DNA of 64,000 nucleotides from Isoetes taiwanensis. Lineage: Eukaryota; Streptophyta; Lycopodiopsida; Isoetales; Isoetaceae. The position numbers and the translations under genes were made by a program. Numbering within the stretch: the stretch's first letter is position 1; each line of letters opens with the position of its first letter. The notes beneath the pieces were generated by a model that saw only the letters and a program-made list of their open reading frames with translations, did not search any database and was not told the DNA's origin. Below, in pieces: positions 22,263 to 34,335 of this stretch. Where the stretch lies: contig JAJEKV010000322.1 in NCBI GenBank assembly GCA_021234155.1, forward strand, positions 250,001 through 314,000, written 5' to 3'.

Positions 22263-23448
22263 TTACTTGGATACCATCCTTGTGTTTGGCTGCACCATTG
22301 GTGTGGAACCCATTGGAACTTGTTGGGCAATTGGAGCTTGTGGCATCATTGGAACTTGTGGTATGATAGGTGCTGCTTGCATTGGTTGAATAGGAATAGG
22401 TGGTGGTTGTTGCATAACAGCAAATACCGGATTGGCCCTTTCAAAGAATCTCTTCTCCCTACATTCTTGATCATTATGGCCCTTGATTTGGCATCTTGAG
22501 CAGAATTTTAGCAATCTACATGTATGTAGTATCAGAATGCCCAATAGACCCACAACACTCACAAGTAATAAACTGCACCTCCCTTGGCTTCTCACCAATT
22601 GTAAGCTTAGAAATCTTGGCTGCAATATCCTCTATTTTATGCTCTGGAGCAGCAACTTCATGAATGTATCCCAGCTTATCTTCAGCCTTGAGAGCATACT
22701 TTTGTGCCTCTAGCAATGTTGTAGGTTGTTTAGCCTTCACCTTATGAGCAATAGCTCGTTTCAGCCCCTTCACATACCATTGGATATCCATTTCATCACT
22801 CCTTGCAATCTTCCAATGCACCACGGCTTTGAGAACCGCAATGTACCTCTGATTATACTCTCTAATTGATTCATCTTCCTTTTGTGTAAAATTGGTCCAC
22901 CTTTCCATAGTCTTATCCTTACCATGAACTTCTTGATAATTAGCAACGAAAGCTTCCTTTAATTCCTGATATGTCATGGTATCTGGCTGAGTTTGTGCCC
23001 ATTCCTCCATTGAATCTTGCAAAGAACTATGAAACCAAAGCAAATAATCACCAGCCAGTAACTTACATTGCTGGCAATACCTCTCAAACTTCACAATATG
23101 CTTCAAAGGATCCCGATCTACCAGATCATCAAACTTTGGAATCCCCATTGTCTGAAAACCCCATACCATAGGTGGTAATACAACCATCTCTGCCTCTTCT
23201 TGGGTTTCTTGAAATTGGAAAAACGAAATTGAATTTCCCTTCAATTTGAAAAACGAAATTGGATTACCTTCTAGATCGGTAAATGGAATCAAAACCTCCT
23301 GGATTTGAGAATTAGACCCCAGATCTGCTCCCAAATCTGAAAATGAAATTGAATCTTGATGCAATTTTGAGCCCAAAGATTGACTCACCGGTCCCCTTCT
23401 TGTTACGATAGAGCTTAGTGGGATCTCCTTCTTACTTCTCTTGGGCAT
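22263..23448 (-). pseudogene. gag: Ty3 gag (capsid and nucleocapsid), frameshifted
   Basis: Start MPKRSKKEIPLSSIV at 23,448. The retrotransposon gag domain is at about residues 110-220 (MEEWAQTQPDTMTYQELKEA, FVANYQEV, WTNFTQKEDESIREYNQRY). It is followed by CECCGSIGHS and, after a frameshift near 22,520, a clean CCHC knuckle (CSRCQIKGHNDQEC), then a proline/glutamine-rich tail. Gag forms the particle and binds element RNA. The frameshift separates the first zinc motif from the second. The start lies about 190 nt after the LTR, which suits the leader. Confidence 0.9.
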
Positions 23449-23639
23449 AAAACTATGCTCCCCTTGTCAAATTTTACTCCACAAATCAATTACGGCAAAA
23501 TTCCCTTCACACAAGAAATTGCTCCTTTCTCAATGGTGTCGTTCTTTACCGACGATCACCAAATACCAATGGTAACAACTCCTTTTCCAATGGAAATTCT
23601 TGCCGATCAATGGTCTGTCGAGCACCGTGGTCGCCCAAT

Positions 23640-23999
23640 TGTTAGAGCCAGAACTCTAACCTTGCAAGAAGGATGAAAAACCCAACAATCCAAGCTCAAT
23701 CTATCAGATCAAGGCAATGCACAACACAAAGAATCATCATTTCCATAGTTAGATCAAGCAAAATACTCTCTCTCCAATACACCGTCTCTCTGTTCTCTCT
23801 CCCTCTGCTCAGATAATACAGTGATGATCATGGCTCCACAATGCATACGTGCAAAAATCCTGCACGCGTGCATGCGCGTATATCACTCCATATACGGTAT
23901 GCAATCTTCTATACCACCTCAATAGTGGTGAGTGGTGAGTGGTGACGAGTGTGGTGACAAGTGTGGTGACAAGTGTGGTGAGTGGTGACCACCCCAACA
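23640..23999 (-). repeat. 5' LTR of the Ty3 element
   Basis: On the minus strand it runs TGTTGGGGTGG to GCTCTAACA (360 bp), with TGTT/AACA inverted ends. Immediately inside is a possible primer site TGGGCGACCACGG after a 2-nt spacer. The U3 end contains a GTGGTGACAAGTGTGGTGAC minisatellite (about 23,930-23,985). No partner LTR is in the window. Confidence 0.75.
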
Positions 24000-24831
24000 G
24001 ATGTTTTAGAAGAAACGGCTCATGTTATCTTGTTCTACTTAACACTAGTTGTCCCTTGATGAACTTAAATGGGTTCATTCGTACATTTTTTTTGAAATTC
24101 TATTATAACCCTAAGATAAAGAATTTGTCTACATACTCACATACAAGAAAAAAATTATGAAAAATATAGAAAGCTTCTATTACCAACCATAATGTGGAGC
24201 CAAATGCAAAGGAGTCAACTTTTTTCTCAAAGTCTTTAACATTTCTCACATTATTTTGCAAATACGATTTTTCCTAGGAATTCTAGTTCTTCCATCTTGT
24301 AAACTATGATATGAGAAATCTATCACAAGAAGAATCAGAAAAATCTATGGTGGAATTTTCGAGAAATAATTCCTGAAAGTTTGAAGTCCAGAGGTTCTTT
24401 ATGGACCCAGTTGGGTTCCACAAGCATTAAATTTTAGAAAATTCCAAGTACTACTCCACTTTTTGAAAAAATGAAATGCATTTAACAACACGAGTAGTAC
24501 TTAGTATCTACTTCCATTGAAAAATAATAGTACCTTCATATTCTTATTCTATTTTAAATATTATAGATATGAAATGGTTTCTGGATGTCTGTTTTTCAGA
24601 AATTACTTAGAGAACTGACTGGGTCTCTCAAGGACTGCAATTATGATTTGCTCATTAATATACCAAAATTTTATGAAATCACTTGACATTTGAAAATTGA
24701 GTAGCATTTATAAGCTATATTCATAGAAAATTAATGTTACCTTGAAATTTGTATTCCATGTTGAGTGTCATGACATCATATCATATCATTGAAACGAATT
24801 GAGTGTATTTCAAGGTGCAATTGTGCTACAC
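24000..24831. other. AT-rich noncoding stretch
   Basis: No gene, repeat end or RNA feature recognised. Confidence 0.6.
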
Positions 24832-25175
24832 TGTTAACCACCTAGTGGTTAACATTGTGCATGCACATGTTAGGTGCATGCACATGTTAGGTGTCAGTGG
24901 TGGCAGACTGACACTTGGCATGATTAGGTTAACATAAGTGTAGGGATTAGATTTAGTTAGATTTGCGGTCTATACTATATTAGACCGGAGCCTCTTCAGA
25001 TGTACTCAGGTTTGATCTCATATTTGGAGAGCCTCATTTGGCCACGTTCCCTTCATTCTTTGTACATATTTCTTTGTCTTGTTCTTGTTTTGTGATCATG
25101 AGCATGGCAGCTCTGTAGCATCTAGCAGTTATAGACTGCTGCTGCAGGGTGTATGCCAAGAACTCAAAACTAACA
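24832..25175 (+). repeat. LTR, tandem copy 1 (non-autonomous family)
   Basis: TGTTAACCACC to AACTAACA. Nearly identical to 25,183-25,538 except for a missing 12-bp segment (about 25,312-25,323 of copy 2) and scattered single-base changes. It is followed by CTGGCAG, the first bases of a primer site, then directly by the second LTR. Confidence 0.85.
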
Positions 25176-25182
25176 CTGGCAG

Positions 25183-25538
25183 TGTTAACCACCTAGTGGT
25201 TAACATTGTGCATGCACATGTCAGGTGCATGCACATGTTAGGTGTCAGTGGTGGCAGACTGACACTTGGCATGATTAGGTTAACATAAGTGTAGGGATTA
25301 GATTTAGTTAGTGTACGGCTCAGATTTGCGGTCTACACTATATTAGACCGGAGCCTCTTCAGATGTACTCAGGTTTGATCTCATATTTGGAGAGCCTCAT
25401 TTGGCCACGTTCCCTTCATTCTTTGTACATATTTCTTTGTCTTGTTCTTGTTTTGTGATCATGAGCATGGCAGCTCTGTAGCATCTGGCAGTTATAGACT
25501 GCTGCTGCAGGGTGTATGCCAAGAACTCAAAACTAACA
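25183..25538 (+). repeat. LTR, tandem copy 2
   Basis: Same boundaries as copy 1. Followed by C and a primer site. The last about 120 bp (from 'gagcatggcagc' to the end) resembles the end of the LTRs at 27,199 and 34,336, so the two families are related there. Confidence 0.85.
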
Positions 25539-25539
25539 C

Positions 25540-25560
25540 TGGTGCCGTTATGCCGGGTTC
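25540..25560 (+). promoter_or_regulatory. Primer binding site, tRNA-Asp type (degenerate)
   Basis: TGGTGCCGTTATGCCGGGTTC, a changed form of TGGCGCCGTTGCCGGGG at 30,616, complementary to the 3' end of plant tRNA-Asp. Confidence 0.7.
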
Positions 25561-27198
25561 GCTCGTGATCACTTGTTTCGACCTTGCTGTTTTGCTGTTG
25601 TTCTTGCTGCTCTCATCATCATCAGTTCTTGAATACTTCTTGTACACTACTCTCAACACGTCAATCCCTTAAATTGGCCCAACCAGTTGTTGAAATGGTC
25701 CGGCTGGAGGCCCCTTTGTCAATCAATTCCTTAGCCCTTAGTTTGTTATGAAAATCGTTTTCAAAAACTCTGTTTTTCCTCTGCGCACAAGCACGCTTTT
25801 ACAAGTGGGGAATTTCGGAGTGGTGACAAAGACTCCTCTTTGCAAGATTTTCAGAGAAAAATCAAAAGTTTAATCCTCTTTTCTCTTCATCGCTAAAAAA
25901 ATGTCAAAATATCATGCTCTTTTTTTCATTATCCTCTCGGTTTTCTCTCGGTTTTCTCAGAATCCAAAAATATTCTCGATCATTTCTTCTTCACTTTATT
26001 TCTCGAGGGCCAAGACTTGGCTAAGCCCCTTTGAGCCTATATCTTGAAGTTTCCGGGTCGCTTATTTTGAAGATAACAAGTAGATTCAAGCAAATATGAT
26101 GACAAGCTGTTACTTCGTTTCCATCCGCACGGATCATACCACTATTTTATGTTCTTTGAAGCTCTATCAAGTTCAATCGCCTGTTAAGGTGGATTCCAAA
26201 GATAACTATCCTTTAGCATTCTCGTTTTTTTCGCCCAACATGTGAAGAGACGGATTTTCTTGAAGTATTTTGGCCTCACCTTCATCTTGAATTTTTAAGA
26301 AGGCCAGCATTTTCGCTAGCCCCCATCCATCCGCTCAAGTTCACCAAGCTCCAACAAAGTCTTCAAGCAAGTATCCGGTCGGTTTTCTCGTTCATCCGCA
26401 CAATAAGTCAATATTTTCATCAGTTCGTAGCACAATCTTTTCAAACCGGCAAAGATATCTTTTTCAAACTCGTGAGGGCTTACTTTATTCAAGAGGGGCA
26501 GCCTTTTCGGCTTGCCCCCATCATCCGCTATGCCTCCATAAATGACCACATTGTCTTCAAAGATCCCTATTCCGCTATCCGCATCCTCTCGCAAATATAA
26601 AGAAAGTTAGCCCCGTTTTCACGTAGTACAAAAGATATTTTACGTGATTTCGCTTAGATGTCTTCCTTTTCTCTAGATCCGATTTTTGGCAGCCGCTCAT
26701 CATCTCATCCGCGAAATACAAAGAGCCAAGACTTTTGATGAATAATTTCGAGGCAATCGTCAAGCACACGGTCATTCAAATTCGGTCTTCCTACTTGTAC
26801 ACATTCAAACAAAGACAGATACATATCTCTCTGAGTTTTCCCAGCCAAGTCTCTCGCATCACGGCAAATCAATCCCGTTAGAAGCGGCATCCAAAGAAAC
26901 CGGAGTTTCCAAATTGGCCCTAGCCTTACCAACCGACTCTCGAGCTTTCTATTTTGGGTCCTTGCCTTATGATCCGCTTTCTATCATCAGCCCTTGCTAT
27001 CTTTAGATCACAGATTACGCCATCATCGGCCACAAGACATGCCCCTCTCTCAAAAAATTTTAGGGCATTTTAGGGCACGGACATATTGACGCAATTCGGG
27101 CGATAACGGGTCACGCCATGTTCACGCCCATGTTCCCACGCCAAACTTTGACCCACGCCCACGCTCCAGCCACGCTCCTTGTGGTCTCACGCTCCAAG
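25561..27198. other. Interior of a truncated LTR element; unrecognised frames
   Basis: Follows the tRNA-Asp primer site without gag or pol. Two minus-strand open frames look exon-like: 26,316-26,594 (92 codons, containing GIGIFEDNVVIYGGIADDGG and YCADERENRPDT) and 26,705-26,932 (75 codons, RDMYLSLFECVQVGRPN). I do not recognise either. The 26,575-26,775 frame overlaps their junction, which suggests a broken or spliced fragment. No 3' LTR closes this element before 27,199. Confidence 0.4.
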
Positions 27199-27439
27199 TG
27201 TTAGTCCTTTGGGCTAAACATATGTATGAGTGGCATAGGCCACATGTATTTATCACATTGGACCACTTGATCTAGGGCCTAGATTTAGCCCACATATGTG
27301 GTAGGTGACATAGGCCACATGTATTTGTCATATTGGACCCCACAATCTATGGCCCAGATTTAGCCTAGATCTGTGGAGGGTGAGATGTCAGTTAGGGTTA
27401 GGGTTTTGCTCTACTATTTAGAGAGAGCATTTCCTCTCA

Positions 27440-30408
27440 TCCTATATAATAAAATTATAGTGTATGTCTGTCTTGAATGGCGCCCTAGATTGGGCGGCTG
27501 AGATTCCGCCAGGCCACGTGGCATCATCTGCATCGTTTCCGAATTACCTTTCCTAGAGTTTTTTTTTTTGTTTGCGGCAGGAGCAGCTCTAAGTTAAGCT
27601 TGGCTATGGCGGAATGTTTTCCCTTACTCGATTTTGCATCTATCTCCTCTCGGTATGGTTTCAAGGCGGCTAACATGGTGAAGGCGGGTGAAAGCTTCAG
27701 AACAGCAGAGGTGAAGGTGTGAAGGTGTAAAACAAGAAGGCGGAATAGATTATTTAGTGCTGGGCATGGGGCAAGGTTACGAAGAGGGATCTTCGCCGGA
27801 TCTGCAAGTGGCTATTGCAAGAAGTGATTCATCTGCTAGCGTTTCTTCGTTGGGAAAGTCCATAAATCAGAAAGCAGAGGCCATAGCCGAGGCTCACAGA
27901 GGCAGAGTAGAGGCCGAAGCGCATGCTTTCTTGGAAGCTTCCACCCGCAAGAGTGAAGCTCGAGCTCAAAGAATCCACGAATCTTCATGCAGCAGAAGTT
28001 CCATATCACAAAAGCTAGAGAAGAATCCTTGGGAAAGACATGTCAAACGCCTCATCATTTACTTCTGCAGAAGCTATGTTATAGGTACAAGATTGATTTG
28101 GAAGTTGGTTTTTGTTCAAGTTTAGATTAAATCAAAGATATGCATATTTGAAATTTAACTGATTGACTGAATCTGCTGGCCAAAATGAAGTCACCATATT
28201 TGGGATGGTCATCACTCTCTATTTTGTTGTTAGTGCATTTTATGGCTTGCATTGTTACCTTTTAGTCATTGAATCAAATAAGCCCTGTTCAGCACTTATG
28301 AAGATTTGATCTGCATTGTTACTTTTTATTTTGTCAATCTGAAGACTTGACAGACACCATGATGGGATCTGCTTCTGATTGTGAGATATTTTTTTCTCTC
28401 GAGAAATTTTACATGCTTTGGTTGTCCCGTTATTTTCAGGTTGTAGAACTTGGGTTTTTCGCAATGGTCGCTTTTAATACGTAATCTGGGACAAGATCGA
28501 ACCCAAGAAAATGATGAAGCAAATTCTCCCCGGGCTTGGAAGTCCGGGCCAGGAGACAATTGCAGATATTGTTGCCAAGCTTTTGCAGCAAGCTTGGCTA
28601 GCGCCACCACAAGTTTGTTTTGACCCGACATTTACAAAGACATTGCATAAGTCTACAATGGTAAATGAGCAACTTTCATCTTGCCTCATTTCTGCAGTAG
28701 GATTTTAAAGGTGCCGAGCGACTACCACCTCCTTCCTCGCTTAAACGACGATCACTCCTTCTTTGAGCGCTGGTTAAATACATGTCGAACCCTCTCAAGT
28801 GAGGCAGCGGAAAATTGATCGTGATTCTACGATTTGGGCAGATTTGGTGGCTGATTGGAAGGCATGGGATGAAGAAGATCTCAATGTCTTTGAGGCCATT
28901 CGTGAAGTCCTTGCATTGCATGTTAGTTTCTTTGAATTTATCGCATTTATAATTAGGTTTTGCACCGCCTACAGTTTTTGAAGGTTTTGCCGGTATAAAG
29001 GTGGAAGATGTCCCTCGAACACTTTGGTTTGCAGAGCTCCCACCGCCTCCTTTCCGGGCCGTACCATCACGCCGATTCTTGAAGGAATGGCTGCCTTTGT
29101 AAGCTCAACGATTGAAACAAAGATATGCCGCTGCTATTTGGCGGCTTTGCGGATTGCACGTTCTCTTTTGCATTCCATCGCAGTTGTCCTTTTGAGAGGG
29201 CCACCGATGACGTAAGCATTGGTGTGAAGTTTCATTTGAACGACTACATCGTTATCAAGCCAAACAAAGGCTCTTGCAAAGCCATTGATATTGGTCATTG
29301 CAACATGTTATGTTGGTCTTCGTGCAATCAGAGAGAACGTTCTTACCGTGATCACACAAGATGCATTGAAGATTCTATAGCATCAGCCTTTTGTTGAATG
29401 GGCGAATCTCTCGCCTCCATAGTAGAAGATGGTGCTGATACACAATTATCCTTGGAGTCCTGAATTAAAGTTGGTGGGAAAGGCCTTGAAAATGTTTTAA
29501 TTTATGTAAGTGCATATGGTTTGATTGAATTTCACTTACATTCTATAGTCAAGTGGAATTAACCGAAATGCGCCCCAAATATTGGACTACATGTAAAAAT
29601 GCTTAGAGTGTTAACATGTGCATGGGCTATAGATTTTTAATTGAAGCAATTACTTATGTAATCGCAGCCTTTTTGAGTAATAAAGCAATCGTCGTCGTTA
29701 AGAAGATAACATTAGAGCATTATCAAGAAATAGACATTATGTTTGCCCAATTCGCTTGGTATTTGGGGAGAAGTTTGCATAAACACCCTCATAAACATCA
29801 ATCTCGATTAAGGGTTTGGAAATAAACAATTGTTTCCAATATCCTTTATAAAATAGACGTGGCCCATTGTTTCATGAACAAAAGCCTAGAGACTATTGTT
29901 TACCCCCCCAACCGCCTTTTTTTTTTGTTTATACGATGAGTTCAATGTCGAGGTATTGAAACCAAAAATATAGAGCAATATTTTATGTATGGCATGTTGT
30001 TTACATTTAGGAAGTTTCAATTTCTTTGATGCCATGTACAACCGCCGCGATTAGAGGACATGCTTTTTTTACATGCAATTGTTAGGTCGACAATTGCAAA
30101 CAATTTGCTAGGGCGCATAAACAACGTGACCGTGGAAAGCAAAGGGGACATGCTCGCACAATAAGAGGAAGATTATCGTTATTATTTTTTGAGAGATTAA
30201 AGACTAAAACAAAAGGAAAGAGCCTTAAAACACGCTATGTTTTTAAGAATTATTCCAAAATGATGCTCCACGTAAGTGTTAAAGATGCTAGCTGATTAAG
30301 GAACGGAATATTGAGCTAATACCAATCCATTAGGGCATCTCATCATTCTCTTGAACATCATTTATACATTCTTAACTTATGCCCAGCAACGCTGGGCACC
30401 ATTACTAG
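27440..30408 (+). mobile_element. Helitron F (non-autonomous), 2,969 bp
   Basis: Starts TCCTATATAATAAAATTATAG. Ends with hairpin GCCCAGC-aac-GCTGGGC (30,381-30,397) and CTAG (30,405-30,408), flanked by A and T. The 3' LTR of the host element carries the uninterrupted site (ctctca|ttgtttagg, 34,576/34,577), which proves both ends. The cargo is exon-like but broken: 27,757-28,125 (Ala/Glu/Ser-rich, 122 codons), 28,799-28,981 (WADLVADWKAWDEEDLNVF) and a Pro-rich segment near 29,000 (LWFAELPPPPFRAVPS). None was recognised; no Rep/helicase. Confidence 0.95.
27757..28125 (+). pseudogene. Unrecognised exon-like frame in Helitron F
   Basis: 122 codons, Ala/Glu/Ser/Arg-rich (SVSSLGKSINQKAEAIAEAH), probably helical. 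It may be a captured 5' exon. I cannot name a family; it could also be chance. Confidence 0.25.
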
Positions 30409-30615
30409 TTGTTTAGGTTTTTCCTCACGTTTTGGAGCATCTCCTTTTGGAGCATCAATATGATTCTGTTTTGTTCATTCTTTGCTTTGTTCTTGTTTTT
30501 GGAGTTTCTTCCCATATTCTTTTGTTGATCCATGAGCATTTGTGGCAGCCTTGTGGCATCCGACAGTCATGGACTGCTGCTGCAAGGTGATGCCAAGAAC
30601 CCCAAACATCAACAC

Positions 30616-30632
30616 TGGCGCCGTTGCCGGGG
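30616..30632 (+). promoter_or_regulatory. Primer binding site for tRNA-Asp
   Basis: TGGCGCCGTTGCCGGGG, complementary to the plant tRNA-Asp 3' end, one base after the LTR end. Confidence 0.88.
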
Positions 30633-32269
30633 TCTCTTTCGCTCATGATCATACTCTTGTTTTGTTTTCAAGCATCTCCAAAAGTTATTATGAAAAAAAA
30701 AATGGTTCTACGATCGACACTTCCTCAGATTCTATCTCTGGTATTTGCCCACTGCAGAAAGGGGCAAAACTGGTTTTTGGCCAGAACAGTTCTTATTTGT
30801 CCACATTTACGTTCTTCAACGCTGAGATTTTATCTATCTACTGATATTTTTTTTTCTGTTAAGCGGCATTACGTTTATTTTTGGGTACCAACATTCCATT
30901 TCTTGGGCAAGTAAGAAACACTAGAAGAGGCCCAACGGCTCTTCCAAATATTTTCGCAGCATTAATTGTGGGCTTGGGCTCTGTTCTGGGCAGAGTCTAT
31001 TGAAGCCCCTTTCTTTTTGGTTCCACCACCTGCATCATTGCCAAGCTCTGTTCTTCAAGCCAGCCTGCACAGGCCTGTATTTCAAATCGAGATCAGGGCT
31101 ATTCTTGCCCTTTCATTGATACATAGGGCTTTTCCTCAGCCAAATCCACATCACCGGCGCTTGTATGCCCTTGCTTCGTCAAGCAAGCCACAAGAATAGA
31201 TTCCAGTCCTGCCCTGCGGCATCCAGTGTTTGGAAGACAAACAATTATTCTTTGCAGTTGCTCGGCATCTGGGTGCGTCACAACTCATTGATATCCAAGA
31301 CCACATCCAAGTCTTCTTGGAGTTTTAAGGCCTGCACACAGCCTGCCACAACTTTATCTGAACTGCAGCAAAACAAGGGCACCGTCTTGATGCAACATGC
31401 AGCTGCCTATCGTGATTCAACACTCTGATTTCATGCTCTGCTTTCGAGCTTTATGCACACAGCAGGTATAACACAGGGGCACTTCACCCTTTTTGTTCAA
31501 ATCGACTGCAGGGATCTTCCTTTCCTCATCAATGATTCAACACATTTAGCTATTCTTGGAGAACAAATAAGACATCTTATGGCACAACACAGGCAAAGTT
31601 TCAGTCAAATAATCTGCATCCTTCCACAGGAACATGGTCTTACCTTAGTGGCATGGTTTTGCCTTGGCAAACAAGCACCAAACAAAATTCTTTGCATCCA
31701 GATCTCAATCTTCTGCATCCAATCTTCTGGAGCCACATCAATTGCAGTTCCATAAGATCCAGCTAGCTACCATCTTCTTAAACAGCCCCATCGATTTATT
31801 ATTCAGCAACATTTGCACGCAGTTCTGAAGCGGCCTACGACAAGCACCAGCGGCGACACATAGTCTATCATCCTATTTTTGTGACCATAAACCGCCCGTA
31901 CAGATATTTCTCGTGCTCCACAAATGTGCATGACCTTTGAGCGAATCATCATGCGCACAATTTCTCCAGATCCATTCAAGCCTCTTTTTGCAATCACCCA
32001 TATTTTACGCTTGCCAAGCAATCGAATCCCTACAAACCTTGCAATTTGGCGGCTTTGTTTTCGCCCCTCTTCATCACGGCCCAACAATGGCGTGGCCACA
32101 TTTCAATCTTCATAGCCTATGGCTTTCCAATCACGGGTCCAAGCAAGCACAAAAAAAAAAATCTCCACGGGCTATTAGTTGAGACATGGCTAGCAAACGA
32201 GCATTTGGCCGGACATCTTTTTCAACTTCAAGGCTTTTTGTCAGCGTCAAGACACATTCACGACCATCG

Positions 32270-33485
32270 TGGCGTGGCTTCCATCCTCGAACCTTCACTG
32301 TATGAGAAATGTGACGCCTTGACTCTGCGGACTATTGTGTTTTCAAGCAAGCATCAGTTCGTTCAGTACAAACAGAGCAAGCACCAGAGTTTTCTGAGTT
32401 TTTCCACAGTATACCTTGGCCTGCTGAAACAGAGTTACAGACTCCATATCCGCCTGCACATGAATCTAATTGAGTGTTTTCCGTGGCAATCAACTGCCCT
32501 CCTGCGCCAGACGTGATCTCTTAATCAGCACAGATGCATGGCCTTGAAAAATGTCGGAACTGTTTTTACATTTATTCCAGCTTCTGTTGCAACACTCATA
32601 CAACTTCATGCCACTCAGGGCAACGGAATTCCAAGGACCCACGGCCTAGGTTTTACAGTAACAATTCATCACGGCGTGGCACAATTTCTGCTGCCCAACC
32701 TTCACATTAATCTCCACGGCCCTTTGGCGTGGGAAACTTCTTTGCTTCACGGCCTGTCACGGCGTGGTCAATTTCTTCAATCACAGCGTCAGAGACCCCA
32801 CGGCCATCACGGCGTGGCTTCTCAGACCTTCAGACTATCACGGCATGGCCTCTCTGCCATCAGAACCTCTTCCCGTCATATCACCAATCTCTTCCGTCAG
32901 ATCACACCAGAGACCCCACGGCCCCTCACGGCGTGGCCTCAAGCACCTCAAGGCAAACATCAGAGCTCCACGGCCCATCACGGCGTGGACTCTCCCACGG
33001 CAAAACCTTCAACATGGCCCACGGCCCATCACGGCGTGAGTCAGCTTCGAGTTCAAAACCTGCACAGCGTGGGATGTCTGCGGCCTTCCACGGTGCGTGT
33101 TAAAAATTTCAAGCCCACGATTCAACACACGGCCCCACGGCGTGGCACAATTTGCTTTTCTTCCATGGCCTTTCATGGCGTGACTCCATCAAACCCCACG
33201 GCCCATCCCTTGGCGTGGAACATTTCTCTCATGTCAACACATTGTCATGCTTTTTTTTAACAACATCCTTTATGATTTTCTTTCCTAGAGAGAATTTGAC
33301 ACTTGAATATTCCACATGGTCCACATTTTTGGTGTTTTTCACCCCTTCTCGTTTTTTCTCATACCAGATATCTCGTCCTACCATTATGCCTTTGGAGGTA
33401 AACTCTCATGCAACTATGACTTCAAACATCACGGCCCAATGGCGTGAATTCAACAATCTGTCACGGCCCCTCACGCGTGACTTCA
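32270..33485 (+). repeat. Dispersed palindromic CACGGC...GGCGTGG repeats
   Basis: About 15 copies of a motif close to CCACGGCCCATCACGGCGTG spaced roughly 30-90 bp (for example near 32,640, 32,700, 32,755, 32,800, 32,915, 32,970, 33,018, 33,130, 33,430, 33,465). Each can pair CCACG with CGTGG. The spacers repeat short words such as 'aatttct' and 'ttcaag'. The open frames across the region (for example 32,538-33,260, His/Pro/Thr-rich) shift between copies and are not treated as genes. Confidence 0.8.
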
Positions 33486-33599
33486 AGCACAACTTTCGAT
33501 CCACTTTTGGCACAAGAAGCATCTGGAGCATATTTTTGGCACATTTTGGGGGACGCCTCATCTTTTGCCCGATTCTTATATCTGCTTTGCACCTTTGTA

Positions 33600-33990
33600 C
33601 CAACAAATTTCAAGTTCCTGCAATGGCGTGAAGATGAATTCTTCGCCTTCCGCCTTCAGGCATCAACCTCACATGGCCACATGGCATGTGCAGGCCAATT
33701 TCAACAATTTCTTTGGTGTCAACTTTTTCAAGTTCAATATTTTGATCAACCTCATCCGGCCCATAATACATGGCGGTCGAGCCTCTTTCAAGTTCCACCA
33801 ATGGCGCGTGATGACTTATAGCCTTTCCCTTTAAATTTCAACTCCTTCAAGTTCAACTATTTGCTCAAACTCTTTCAAGTTCAACAAATGGCGGAAGCTG
33901 ACTTGCCTTCCGCCCTTCAATCACTTATGTTTCAACTCCTTGTTTCACCTTTTCAAGTTCAACACCGGGCGTGAAGATGACTTAGGACCT
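33600..33990 (+). repeat. Four degenerate TTCAAGTTCAAC-AATGGCG units
   Basis: Each unit joins 'ttcaagttcaac', 'aatggcgtgaagatgactt' and 'cgcccttcaa' variants, at about 33,605, 33,790, 33,870 and 33,952. Noncoding. Confidence 0.65.
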
Positions 33991-34075
33991 TTTCGCCCTT
34001 CAACAATTTTTCTTTCCAAATTTTTGTTCAACTCATTACAAGACACTTTGATTGGCGATGTATTCGAGCTAAGTG

Positions 34076-34192
34076 GCAAGCTCTATGAGAAGTGGTGACA
34101 GCCTTCTCAACATTAGATTCGACTTCTATGGAATTAAAGGAGCTTGTGGCAAGCACAAGAGAAGTGGTGACAGCCTTCTCAACCCTCTCATG
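34076..34192 (+). repeat. Direct repeat near the LARD 3' end
   Basis: Two copies of 'gagaagtggtgacagccttc' followed by 'tcaac', about 70 bp apart. Confidence 0.8.
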
Positions 34193-34321
34193 ATTTCAGA
34201 CTTCATCGACATTTGCATTTTTGGGTCAAGAATTTTTACGACATTATCATTATTTCCCCTCACTTTGGCCATCGCTTGTAAATGTTTAACCTGATGTTAT
34301 AAAGGTTCTACATAGTTTGGT

Positions 34322-34335
34322 GTGGTGGAGGGGAG
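34322..34335 (+). promoter_or_regulatory. Polypurine tract of the LARD-like element
   Basis: gtggtggaggggag directly before TGTTAGCCC. Confidence 0.8.

Larger units (their letters stand above)
15600..23999 (-). mobile_element. Ty3/gypsy element (non-chromovirus), 3' LTR missing
   Basis: Minus-strand order: 5' LTR (23,999-23,640), leader, gag, protease, RT, RNase H, then a 2.2 kb insert, then the RNase H end and integrase. No chromodomain or 3' LTR follows; the element stops near the copia LTR. Integrase wording (AATCMFTKWV) resembles the Tat/Athila branch. The frames are long and mostly intact, in contrast with the chromovirus copies. Confidence 0.85.
27199..30614 (+). repeat. 5' LTR of the LARD-like element (split)
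   Basis: TGTTAGTCC to CATCAACA. 27,199-27,439 and 30,409-30,614 together give 447 bp, exactly the length of the 3' LTR once Helitron F is removed. Confidence 0.92.

Noticed and set aside
32046-32516. 156-codon frame upstream of the palindrome array.
   Set aside because: Low-information reading of repeat-rich noncoding retroelement sequence; no recognisable domain.
32538-33260. 240-codon open frame in the LARD-like element.
   Set aside because: It is a reading of the CACGGC...GCGTGG repeats; overlapping frames are equally open and copies shift frame.
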